5,917 nucleotides of DNA from JAWXCF01 sp034440515. GTDB taxonomy: Bacteria; Bacteroidota; Bacteroidia; CAILMK01. Positions 1 through 5,917 of the stretch are shown here, in pieces. Position numbers and translations under genes: made by a program. The stretch is taken from positions 1-5,917 of the forward strand of contig JAWXCF010000088.1 in NCBI GenBank assembly GCA_034440515.1, given 5' to 3'. The notes under the pieces were generated by a model. It worked only from the letters and a program-made list of their open reading frames with translations, searched no databases and was not told the origin of the DNA. How positions within the stretch are numbered: the stretch's first letter is position 1; every line of letters starts with the position of its first letter.

Positions 1-552
1 GTAATGAAACTTCTGGCTTCTATAGAGTCTGCGCGTGACAAACTTATGTTTACTTTGATTTATAGTTATGGTTTGAGAGTAAGTGAGTTGATAAATCTCA
101 CTATTGAAGATTTTGATCTGGATGAAAAAACTATAGAGATTATTCCCTTAAGGCGGAAACAGAGAAATAAGTTCGTATTTTCACTGTCAGATAAAATTCC
201 TAACCTCCTTAATGCATGGCTTGAAAAAAGACCAGGGAGTGAATTTTCTAATATTATAGTCACAAGAAAGTACATGAATGGTGAAGTAATCTATAAACCA
301 ATTTCCAGAACTATGGTTAACAAGTTATTCAAAAAACATTGCTCTAAAATTGGAATTCCGACAAGATACCAGCATCCGCATACACTTAGACACTCAATTG
401 CACTGGCGATGGCGAACGCCGGGTTGGGCATTTACGTAACAAAGGAATTTCTTAGGCATACAACTATAAAGAGCACTGAAGTTTACTATCATATTTCCAA
501 AAAACTTACGCACGAGAAAACTAAACAATTACATCAGCTCTTAGGGCTATGA
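1..552 (+). CDS. Tyrosine recombinase (XerC/XerD-like), C-terminal catalytic domain, 5' partial
   Basis: This gene encodes a site-specific DNA recombinase of the phage-integrase/Xer family, which cuts and rejoins DNA through a tyrosine-DNA bond. The reading frame is open from base 1. The first in-window ATG (base 4) lies in a stretch that reads like the usual 'eeVmkLL' lead into the catalytic domain, so it is probably an internal Met and the N-terminal SAM-like core-binding domain is outside the window. Counting that Met as 1, the catalytic set is complete: Arg25 (GLRVSEL), a beta-hairpin Lys at 52 or 56, His126 and Arg129 (HTLRH), His152 (LRHTT) and the nucleophile Tyr161 (EVYYHI). Position 151 is Arg where Xer proteins usually have Gly (LGH). 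It ends in TGA overlapping the next start by 4 bases. The family call is firm. Whether it is a housekeeping Xer, an element integrase or an inversion enzyme cannot be told without the N-terminus. Confidence 0.9.
   Translation, partial: VMKLLASIESARDKLMFTLIYSYGLRVSELINLTIEDFDLDEKTIEIIPLRRKQRNKFVFSLSDKIPNLLNAWLEKRPGSEFSNIIVTRKYMNGEVIYKPISRTMVNKLFKKHCSKIGIPTRYQHPHTLRHSIALAMANAGLGIYVTKEFLRHTTIKSTEVYYHISKKLTHEKTKQLHQLLGL
543..546 (+). promoter_or_regulatory. Weak Shine-Dalgarno (AGGG) before gtrA-like gene
   Basis: AGGG at 543-546 lies only 2 bases before the ATG at 549 but 8 bases before a second in-frame ATG at 555. The spacing favours 555 as the main start, giving a 131-residue protein. The ATG at 549, which forms an ATGA overlap with the recombinase stop, remains possible through translational coupling. 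Confidence 0.4.
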
Positions 553-950
553 GAATGAATGTGTATAAACAAATAAATACGCAATTTATTCGTTACATAT
601 TGGTGGGGATTGCTACAGCTCTAGTTGATTATCTGGCTTTCACCACAATCTTCTTGCTATCGGGAAACTATTTAGTCGCAGAGAATCTAAAGTTACCATT
701 TATGCTGGGATTTAATTACATTGCGCATAGATTGTTTACTTTTAATTCTAGTCGAAAAATCAGAACTGAATCAGCTAAATACGTATTAGTAAATATCCTG
801 ATATTCATTGTAAGCAATCTATCGCTAGTTGTCTTGGTCAATGTACTGGTAAATGTGCAAATAGCAAAGCTCGCACAGCTAATAATTATGCCTACATTTA
901 CGTATCTGTTATTAAACAGATTTGTTTATATTAATACGAAAACAGTGTGA
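549..950 (+). CDS. GtrA-family small membrane protein
   Basis: This is a GtrA/DPMS-like integral membrane protein of 133 residues (131 if started at base 555), the normal size for the family. Members are thought to help translocate polyprenyl-phosphate-linked sugars or otherwise assist surface glycosylation. The N-terminal signature FIRYILVGIATALVDYLAF (residues 13-31) matches the family's 'lkFllvGglnt' opening. Four membrane segments can be placed at about 14-36, 41-63, 77-103 and 107-127. The second ends in NYIAHRLFTF (57-66) and the fourth in YLLLNRFVYI (119-128), the two pseudo-repeated 'N-x-x-x-x-R-x-x-x-F' ends typical of GtrA. Its start overlaps the recombinase stop (ATGA) and its stop overlaps the next start (GTGA), so it sits inside a coupled operon. 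Its neighbour two genes on, a GT-C enzyme, is the kind that uses polyprenyl-linked sugars. The family is clear; the exact substrate is unknown. Confidence 0.88.
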   Translation: MRMNVYKQINTQFIRYILVGIATALVDYLAFTTIFLLSGNYLVAENLKLPFMLGFNYIAHRLFTFNSSRKIRTESAKYVLVNILIFIVSNLSLVVLVNVLVNVQIAKLAQLIIMPTFTYLLLNRFVYINTKTV

Positions 951-1606
951 AAAAGATAGCAGGATCTCTCTACAATATTGCACATAATTCTTTTCTCTGG
1001 CTGCTTATAGCTATCCTTGTGTTGGGGGTCAATTTTTATGTTTTTTATAGAGCAAATTATAAAGAAGACTATAGTATTTCTTATGCTTCTCAGAGACTGA
1101 CAATCACACTTCAGGGAAGTAACTATATTGAGGTATTTAGACTTCACGACTACTGGGTCACCGAAGATGGTCAATTAATTCAGCTCGCGGAAGATAAAGA
1201 CAAATTCAGTGCTGACTACCAGCAAAGCAACTTCAATGGTTCGATCACAGAGGTTTCCGAAGAGGTAGTTGGTAGAAATGCGAACATCGAAAGTTATTTA
1301 CTAAAAACTGATAAAGGCGGACTAAAGCTAGTCAGGAAAGTCTACGAGAATAGTAATGCCGGCCTTGCGAAAACATATAAGCTGAATATGCAATTTGCAT
1401 TAGGTGGTAGTAGTTATAGCTTTGATGAGCAAAAAAAACTGCTAAAGGCAGATAAATGCAGCCTCAAGTTTGATGGAGGCAATAATCTAGAGTTTAGATT
1501 TCAGGAACAAGATAAGGTTTTAACTATATATCAGAAGTCAACTACCGAAATAATACAATCTGGTGAGTATGAATTTAACTTTGACATTCTAGTTTACTGT
1601 GAATAG
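947..1606 (+). CDS. Unrecognised membrane-anchored protein with exported domain
   Basis: I do not recognise this 219-residue protein. It starts with GTG in a GTGA overlap with the gtrA-like stop and has no obvious Shine-Dalgarno sequence. Lys2 and Lys3 precede one hydrophobic segment at about 15-34 with no signal-peptidase-like site, so an N-in anchor with residues 35-219 outside the cytoplasm is likely. The exported part is rich in alternating polar/hydrophobic stretches (48-56, 60-68, 181-195, 207-217) and in Gly/Asn/Asp turns, suggesting mostly beta structure. Its only two cysteines, Cys171 and Cys218, both fall in this part and could form a disulfide. A faint likeness to the YidC P1 or other beta-sandwich domains (a 'GSNYIEVFRLHDYW' stretch, later 'LVRKVYENSNAG') is impression only. 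It overlaps the GT-C gene by 8 bases, so it may be a partner or regulator of that enzyme. The gene is convincing; its function is unknown. Confidence 0.8.
   Translation: MKKIAGSLYNIAHNSFLWLLIAILVLGVNFYVFYRANYKEDYSISYASQRLTITLQGSNYIEVFRLHDYWVTEDGQLIQLAEDKDKFSADYQQSNFNGSITEVSEEVVGRNANIESYLLKTDKGGLKLVRKVYENSNAGLAKTYKLNMQFALGGSSYSFDEQKKLLKADKCSLKFDGGNNLEFRFQEQDKVLTIYQKSTTEIIQSGEYEFNFDILVYCE
1431..1438 (+). repeat. A8 homopolymer inside a coding region
   Basis: Eight consecutive A bases span the codons for Gln162-Lys163-Lys164 of the unrecognised membrane-anchored protein. Such runs can permit polymerase slippage, but AAA-rich lysine codons are expected in AT-rich DNA, so this is recorded only as a possible slippery site. 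Confidence 0.3.
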
Positions 1607-3563
1607 GCGGGCCAATACCAAAATCTACGACTGGACGTTGAGATACTATTATAGCCTCTTAGTATTATTTACTCCAGTAGCTAGCTTAATTCTAGGTTTT
1701 AGCTTTGGCTTTCAAGTGGTAACACAATCTATACCATTTCTAATATACTTCTTCCTAATAGTTTTCACTCTGCCTAGTTTAATATCAAAGTCAATTTTGG
1801 GGGAGAACTCCTTCAGTTTGGCAGCTGTATATAGCTTTTTAATCTACCCTGCAATATATTTTGTTGGGTTAGTTTTAAGAAGTATTGGTATTGACCTTGC
1901 TGGTTATTACGAGTTTGCAGGTTCAGGCTTAATTGCTATCTGGACTCTACTGGCTTTGAGGCTGATTTTCAAGGCAAAATTTAATGGTTTCAGAGCAAGC
2001 TACAAACGAATTCTGTTAGCACTACTGCCATTTATCGTTTTTATCGGTGTGATTGTCATAGCCAGGGACTATGGCTCGATCATCTCAACGGACATATTAG
2101 TACACAAGACGGTATTAAATGGCATGTCTGATCCTCAAACAGTTGGATTTATGCCTGCATCCTATTCATCTACTTTCACAGATCAGGCATATCCAATTGT
2201 CATGTTCCATGCATTCTTGTACACGCTAGCAAATGCATTTAAGTTTGATTACGCTTTGGCCGGCTACTTCGTCGATATTTTTCTAACTCTCATTTTTTCA
2301 ATAGCCGCCTACAAGCTATTCAGGAAATATTACAAGCCAGGCTGGGCGGTATTAGGTGTGACCCTATCTTTACTAGTGTTTGAGAATCTTGCTTATACTG
2401 CTCACTTTTTTATTCCGCAGACCTTTGCATTTTTATTGTTTTTATTCATTTTAGGTGACAAAGATTTGAAATTCAGAGGTTTGATTGCAGCTATCGGGAT
2501 ACTGCTACTAACTCATTTCTTCATCGGCATATTTCTGTCATTTTTCTTGATTGTGAAATATATTTATTATGAAAGAGTGATCAAGGTAGAAAGCAAGAAG
2601 CAAAATTTATTGCTCTTTCAAGAAATTATTCTTGTGTTCTTGTTTATAATTTCACTTTCTATTACGGGATTTAGTATTGAAAACAGCTTCCAGAAAGGCA
2701 TCACTGACTGGGTAGGTGGATTATCTAACCCAGACTTTCGGGGTAAATTTGATGCGATACTTGCACTTATTGGTGCTGGTTGGCTAGTTCTAATCCCTGC
2801 ATTCTTAAGAGTATTCTTTAAGCCACATAAAACTATGCCTGAGCTTATTGGCTATTTTGGCATGATGACAACTATCGCGATATATTTCCTTGCACCCACA
2901 TTTGCCGGTAAGTTTCTACTAGGATTCGGTTTATTCTCATCGCTAGTGGTTATTGCCTTTCTGCAAAAATTAAAACCCAAACATTTGCTTGTCTATGTTG
3001 TTATTGGTATTTTGCTAATCACCAGCTATGGAGTTAATTATGTGCTGCAACTACAAACCCTAACTAGTTTCATTCTGCAAAATAACGGGCCAACTAGTGC
3101 TGTAGTTAAGAAAGATAATAATCTAGTGAAATACTGGCAAGAAAACAGTCCTAAATGTGTTCTGATTTCTGATCCACAAACGCAGTTGACAATTCACTCT
3201 TTAGGCGAGGGGGAATCTCTACGTGGGAACTATATGAATCTTGGAGATAGAAATACTTTCGTGGAGTTCATTGGATCACCAAATGCTGATACGCTTGAGA
3301 AAGTGAAGAATTTGACCGATCTTTCAGATCCAAGATATGCTGGTAAACCATTGTGTATTGGTATCACTGCAAGATTAATGGAACTAGCTACTAAGGATCA
3401 TCGCTGGACAAAAATGATTTTCACTTATCAGGTGGATCATACAGACAGGTTAAATAAACAGGTTGAGGTGATTAGATTTTTGGATAAAAATGCGAATGAA
3501 ATATATAATGACGACTATCACGCTGTATTTCTACTTAGTCTTAATAAAGACTCAAATGAGTAA
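1599..3563 (+). CDS. Polytopic membrane protein, probable GT-C-fold glycosyltransferase
   Basis: This 654-residue protein starts with GTG, overlapping the previous gene by 8 bases. Hydrophobicity and the positive-inside rule give about 15 membrane segments (near 18-39, 45-64, 75-94, 106-124, 137-155, 218-240, 248-264, 268-285, 293-305, 308-324, 338-358, 384-404, 414-431, 435-455, 462-484), N-terminus inside and a soluble 170-residue C-terminal domain outside. The loop after segment 5 has an acidic/His motif, STDILVH (Asp165, His169), followed by YPIVMFH (198-204). This is the layout of the first outer loop of GT-C enzymes, which transfer sugars from polyprenyl-phosphate donors using an acidic residue there. 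On that reading, segments 1-4 are an N-terminal extension of the core. The C-terminal domain carries the protein's only cysteines (520, 586) and a VLISDPQT stretch. No STT3 WWDYG motif is seen. An O-antigen polymerase-type protein is the main alternative. Confidence 0.65.
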   Translation: MNRRANTKIYDWTLRYYYSLLVLFTPVASLILGFSFGFQVVTQSIPFLIYFFLIVFTLPSLISKSILGENSFSLAAVYSFLIYPAIYFVGLVLRSIGIDLAGYYEFAGSGLIAIWTLLALRLIFKAKFNGFRASYKRILLALLPFIVFIGVIVIARDYGSIISTDILVHKTVLNGMSDPQTVGFMPASYSSTFTDQAYPIVMFHAFLYTLANAFKFDYALAGYFVDIFLTLIFSIAAYKLFRKYYKPGWAVLGVTLSLLVFENLAYTAHFFIPQTFAFLLFLFILGDKDLKFRGLIAAIGILLLTHFFIGIFLSFFLIVKYIYYERVIKVESKKQNLLLFQEIILVFLFIISLSITGFSIENSFQKGITDWVGGLSNPDFRGKFDAILALIGAGWLVLIPAFLRVFFKPHKTMPELIGYFGMMTTIAIYFLAPTFAGKFLLGFGLFSSLVVIAFLQKLKPKHLLVYVVIGILLITSYGVNYVLQLQTLTSFILQNNGPTSAVVKKDNNLVKYWQENSPKCVLISDPQTQLTIHSLGEGESLRGNYMNLGDRNTFVEFIGSPNADTLEKVKNLTDLSDPRYAGKPLCIGITARLMELATKDHRWTKMIFTYQVDHTDRLNKQVEVIRFLDKNANEIYNDDYHAVFLLSLNKDSNE

Positions 3564-4593
3564 AAGAATACTTATAACTGGTGGGGCTGGATATATTGGC
3601 TCTCACACCGTTCTAGAACTACTCCAAGAAACAAACTATCACCTAGTGGTATTCGATAATTTAGTTAACGGACATAAAGAAGCCTTAGCTAGAATAATGA
3701 ATCATACTGGTCAAGATATAACATTTATCAAAGGAGATCTACTCAATCTTGATCAAATAAATTCGGTTTTTGAGACTCATGAAATTGATGCAGTTATACA
3801 TTTTGCTGGTTACATGGAAGCAGGTCTATCCATGACATACCCTTTGAGATTCTTTGAAAACAATATCTCTGGTTCAATTAATTTACTGAAGTGCATGCAA
3901 AAGTTTGGGGTAAATAAAATTGTATTTTCTTCGACCTGTAGTATATATGGGGATGGCTATAGCAGAGCAATAAATGAGCAAGACACTCCTAGTCCAATAA
4001 ATTGGTATGCACACTCTAAGCTAACTGTGGAAAATATCTTGAGATCTCTAGATACGGGGTCAATAGTTGAGCAAAATTGTGTAAAGTCACTGATTCTGAG
4101 GTATTTTAATGCCGCAGGTGCGGATCCTACAGGGCTCTTAGGCCATGATTACCCAAGACCCACTATGTTAATACCTCTGGCTATCGAGAGTGTATTCGAT
4201 AGGAAGGAGCTATTCATTTTCGGTAATGACTATTCAACACCTGACGGTACATGCATTAGGGACTATGTCCATGTGAGTGATTTAGCTAGAGCCCATAGAA
4301 TGGCAGTCAAGTATTTATTTGAGCATCATATTAGTGAATCATTTAACCTAGGCAACGGCATCGGTTACTCAAATTTGGAAGTTGTAGAAAAGATTGAAGA
4401 AATAGTTGACAAAGTCTCCTGGACTTACGCACCTAAACGTATTGGAGACCCGGCAATGCTCATTGCAGACAGTCGTAGAGCCAACAAATACCTGAAATGG
4501 AAACCTCGTTATTCACTAAAAGATATAATCCAGCATTCATATCAATGGAAAGTAGGCAACCCCCATGGGTATACCAAATTCGACACCAAATAA
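3556..4593 (+). CDS. galE: UDP-glucose 4-epimerase (GalE)
   Basis: This NAD-dependent short-chain dehydrogenase interconverts UDP-glucose and UDP-galactose in the cytoplasm, feeding galactose to glycan assembly. It has 345 residues against about 338 for E. coli GalE. Features in order: Gly-rich NAD loop TGGAGYIGSH (8-17), DNLVNG (34-39), GDL (60-62), HFAGYMEAGLS (82-92), SSTCSIYGD (125-133, Thr127 at the catalytic Ser/Thr position), the catalytic pair Tyr151/Lys155 in YAHSK, RYFNAAGA (182-189), the FGNDYSTPDGTCIRDYVHV block (222-240), RIGDPAMLIAD (295-305) and the closing WKVGNPHGY (331-339). Leu302 stands where E. coli has the gatekeeper Tyr299. The ATG at 3556 puts the Rossmann strand at the expected distance from the N-terminus and overlaps the previous stop by 8 bases. 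An upstream in-frame ATG at 3490 would add 22 residues that are only the GT-C gene read in another frame. No Shine-Dalgarno is obvious. Its 3' end overlaps the opposing glycosyltransferase gene. Confidence 0.95.
   Translation: MSKRILITGGAGYIGSHTVLELLQETNYHLVVFDNLVNGHKEALARIMNHTGQDITFIKGDLLNLDQINSVFETHEIDAVIHFAGYMEAGLSMTYPLRFFENNISGSINLLKCMQKFGVNKIVFSSTCSIYGDGYSRAINEQDTPSPINWYAHSKLTVENILRSLDTGSIVEQNCVKSLILRYFNAAGADPTGLLGHDYPRPTMLIPLAIESVFDRKELFIFGNDYSTPDGTCIRDYVHVSDLARAHRMAVKYLFEHHISESFNLGNGIGYSNLEVVEKIEEIVDKVSWTYAPKRIGDPAMLIADSRRANKYLKWKPRYSLKDIIQHSYQWKVGNPHGYTKFDTK
4537..4593. other. Convergent 57-base coding overlap (galE / GT4)
   Basis: The last 18 codons plus stop of galE lie opposite the last 18 codons plus stop of the minus-strand glycosyltransferase gene. 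The codons are in exact antiparallel register: the galE stop TAA pairs with a Leu codon (TTA) and the GT4 stop TGA pairs with the Ser328 codon of GalE (TCA). There is no intergenic space and no hairpin plus U-tract terminator here, so any terminator must lie inside coding sequence or transcription is read through on both strands. Confidence 0.9.
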
Positions 4594-5691
4594 TTTCGCA
4601 TACTTCTGATGTCTTTTAGAATTAGCGAAGGTGCGAATGCTGTTGAGTTGAATCTGCTTGTGATTAACATGTCCGTACATTGACATCGCAAGTTGCAACT
4701 TCTCTATAAATTCACTTAAACTATTTGGGTTAAAAGTATATTTAATTAAACCTAGTGCGCTAGCTATTTCTAAATTATTACCGATATTAGACATGACCAA
4801 CAAACAACCCAATGCGCCCGCCTCTGTCAGTGCCAGAGGTAGGCCTTCGCTAAACGAGGAGTTTATATATATATATGACTTTGCTAATAGTTGGTGGAGT
4901 TCTTCTTGAGGTAATAAGTTATTGTTATAAGTAATATTGCGGGGGAGGGTTTTTAAATCTATGTTCTCTAACTTGCAATTACCCTTACCTACCATCAAGA
5001 ATTGCCAGTCAGGGTATTGATTTGCTAGGCATAGATACGCATCTACAACTAGATCTGGATTTTTAATATTTACTAGTCGCGAGGCAAAAACAATCTTCCT
5101 CTCTTTTGGAGTTATCTCATATTCCTTTGTTATATTATCATCAAATCCATTGTAGATTACAGATGTTTTGGAAAATTGTTTATTATATTTGTTCTCAACG
5201 TATTGTCGAGAAGTATGTGATTCAAATATTTTGTATGTGGAAAAAATAAATACTAGTTTAAGAATTGTTTGATCTAAGATCTTTAAAATCAAGTTTAAAA
5301 TAACATTATTAAATACCTCTGTTTTGAATCCAGTGTCAATATAAATATATTCTCTGCCTAGTAACTTGCATAGAGCTGCTGCCATAATGCTTTCTGTGAA
5401 GTGCCTCCCATAAATGATTATTTTGGCATGATTATTCTGCCTGATAAGCCTTAAAGAAGCAATGAACATCTTCAGTCCCACAAACGGATAAAAGCCATAG
5501 AATATTTTGAATGTGTTGAATGATAGACAATCTACCCCTTTATCATGATAGAATTGATCCTTGCTGCCTGAATGAACCACCACCACCGACAAATCCTTTC
5601 TTGTGATGTAATCACACAAGTCTTTGCTTGCAAGTTGTACTCCTCCAGTGCTATCTGAAAATAGATGCACAAAAACTATATAATCATACAT
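4537..5691 (-). CDS. Glycosyltransferase family 4 (GT-B fold)
   Basis: This 384-residue retaining glycosyltransferase, probably cytoplasmic or membrane-peripheral, would transfer a sugar from a nucleotide-sugar to a glycan or lipid-linked acceptor. The N-terminal acceptor domain opens with a hydrophobic strand (4-10) and GGVQLASKDL (16-25), the usual Gly-Gly-Val loop. IYNGFDDN (179-186) marks the start of the donor domain. ASRLVNIKNPDLVVDAY (203-219) supplies the expected Arg205 and Lys210, FLMVGKG (231-237) is the next conserved strand, and SEGLPLALTEAGALG (281-295) holds the family's E-x7-E pair, Glu282 and Glu290. The ATG at 5691 lies 4 bases after the upstream methyltransferase-like stop, so the two are probably co-transcribed. 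The last 18 residues are encoded opposite the galE 3' end and probably are not part of the ancestral fold. Donor and acceptor specificity cannot be read from sequence; galE next door makes UDP-galactose a reasonable guess only. Confidence 0.9.
   Translation of the reverse strand: MYDYIVFVHLFSDSTGGVQLASKDLCDYITRKDLSVVVVHSGSKDQFYHDKGVDCLSFNTFKIFYGFYPFVGLKMFIASLRLIRQNNHAKIIIYGRHFTESIMAAALCKLLGREYIYIDTGFKTEVFNNVILNLILKILDQTILKLVFIFSTYKIFESHTSRQYVENKYNKQFSKTSVIYNGFDDNITKEYEITPKERKIVFASRLVNIKNPDLVVDAYLCLANQYPDWQFLMVGKGNCKLENIDLKTLPRNITYNNNLLPQEELHQLLAKSYIYINSSFSEGLPLALTEAGALGCLLVMSNIGNNLEIASALGLIKYTFNPNSLSEFIEKLQLAMSMYGHVNHKQIQLNSIRTFANSKRHQKYAKLFGVEFGIPMGVAYFPLI
4864..4876. repeat. TA dinucleotide tract (6.5 units) inside the GT4 gene
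   Basis: A 13-base alternating T/A run encodes part of the Tyr-Ile-Tyr-Ile segment (residues 273-276) of the glycosyltransferase, just before its E-x7-E motif. A slip of one unit would shift the frame and remove the catalytic end. The tract is short, so it is noted only as a potential phase-variable site. Confidence 0.5.
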
Positions 5692-5695
5692 TTTG

Positions 5696-5917
5696 TCATT
5701 TCTTCAGAACTATAATAAAATTTCCGCAAAGCTCTTGAAATAAAGGTAATTTCAGTAACAATCGTGTTTCTAGAAATAATAGTGCTCTAACCAGTAGCTC
5801 TGTGATTCGATTTTGTGGTAACCAATATGAAATTCCATAGCTAAATATGTTGTAAGGATAAATCTCTACATTTTTAAAATGGCCATTAAGAAATTTCTCA
5901 AATTTCCATAACAGAAA
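5696..5917 (-). CDS. Probable SAM-dependent methyltransferase, C-terminal fragment (runs off the window)
   Basis: A minus-strand frame is open from the window edge (base 5917) to TGA at 5698-5696, giving 73 residues with no start codon in the window. The order is an aromatic/basic stretch, FLNGHFKNVEIYPYN (9-23), then a Leu-rich helix (about 41-57), then LPLFQELCGNFIIVLKK to the end. The ending 'LP-x6-hydrophobic-Gly-Asn-x-Ile-Ile-Val-x-x-Lys' after a hydrophobic helix, with an earlier 'F-x-x-Val-Glu-Ile' strand, resembles the C-terminus of class I (Methyltransf_11-type) methyltransferases common in glycan clusters. The SAM-binding motifs would lie beyond the window, so the family is a tentative inference. 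The coding nature is supported by the long open frame and the 4-base gap to the next gene on the same strand. Confidence 0.55.
   Translation of the reverse strand, partial: FLLWKFEKFLNGHFKNVEIYPYNIFSYGISYWLPQNRITELLVRALLFLETRLLLKLPLFQELCGNFIIVLKK

Noticed and set aside
4..6. ATG at base 4 as the true start of the recombinase
   Set aside because: The frame is open to base 1, the preceding Val codon fits the usual helix leading into the catalytic domain, and a 182-residue protein would lack the whole N-terminal DNA-binding domain. A truncated gene cannot be fully excluded.
66..275. Minus-strand open frame of 69 codons
   Set aside because: It lies entirely opposite the recombinase gene, whose catalytic motifs are clear, and encodes no recognisable domain.
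926..1174. Minus-strand open frame of 82 codons
   Set aside because: It lies opposite the end of the gtrA-like gene and the start of the membrane-anchored protein gene, without recognisable features; probably a chance shadow frame.
1581..1609. TTGACA at 1581-1586 as an internal promoter -35 for the GT-C gene
   Set aside because: No acceptable -10 hexamer at a 16-18 base spacing; the hexamer is inside a Phe-Asp-Ile coding stretch.
3490..3555. Upstream in-frame extension of galE giving 22 extra N-terminal residues
   Set aside because: The extra stretch is the end of the GT-C gene read in another frame, and GalE proteins begin a few residues before the Rossmann strand, as the ATG at 3556 gives.
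4594..4620. Rho-independent terminator downstream of galE
   Set aside because: No stable hairpin followed by a T-run was seen; the region is coding on the minus strand.

Overview
The window looks like a compact surface-glycan (cell-envelope polysaccharide or glycoprotein) gene region from an AT-rich bacterium. All three stop codons end genes here (TGA, TAG and TAA) and tryptophan is encoded by TGG, so the standard bacterial code 11 fits and a TGA-recoding lineage does not. Low GC, almost no intergenic DNA, GTG starts and a mix of GtrA, GT-C, GalE and GT4 proteins are compatible with a small-genome lineage such as a Patescibacteria/CPR member. That assignment is inference from style only.

Plus strand, 1-4593: five genes in one tight train with no free base between them. 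They are (i) the C-terminal catalytic part of a XerC/D-like tyrosine recombinase whose start lies before the window; (ii) a GtrA-family small membrane protein; (iii) an unrecognised single-pass membrane protein with an exported, probably beta-rich domain; (iv) a 654-residue polytopic membrane protein best read as a GT-C glycosyltransferase; and (v) a complete UDP-glucose 4-epimerase (GalE). Successive genes overlap by 4, 4, 8 and 8 bases, mostly without a clear Shine-Dalgarno sequence, which suggests translational coupling in one transcript.

Minus strand, 5917-4537: the C-terminal 73 residues of a protein that resembles the end of a SAM-dependent methyltransferase, then after 4 bases a complete family-4 (GT-B) glycosyltransferase. 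This second unit runs into galE and the two genes overlap tail-to-tail by 57 coding bases, leaving no room for a conventional intergenic terminator.

Likely joint role (inference): GalE supplies UDP-galactose or, given its gatekeeper residue, possibly UDP-GalNAc. The cytoplasmic GT4 enzyme adds a sugar to a growing glycan. GtrA may help move a polyprenyl-linked sugar across the membrane, and the GT-C enzyme would use such a lipid-linked donor on the outer face. The small exported protein encoded between GtrA and the GT-C enzyme is the least explained part and the best candidate for something new. No RNA gene, CRISPR array, insertion sequence or convincing promoter was seen. No stretch over 300 bases lacks a gene.
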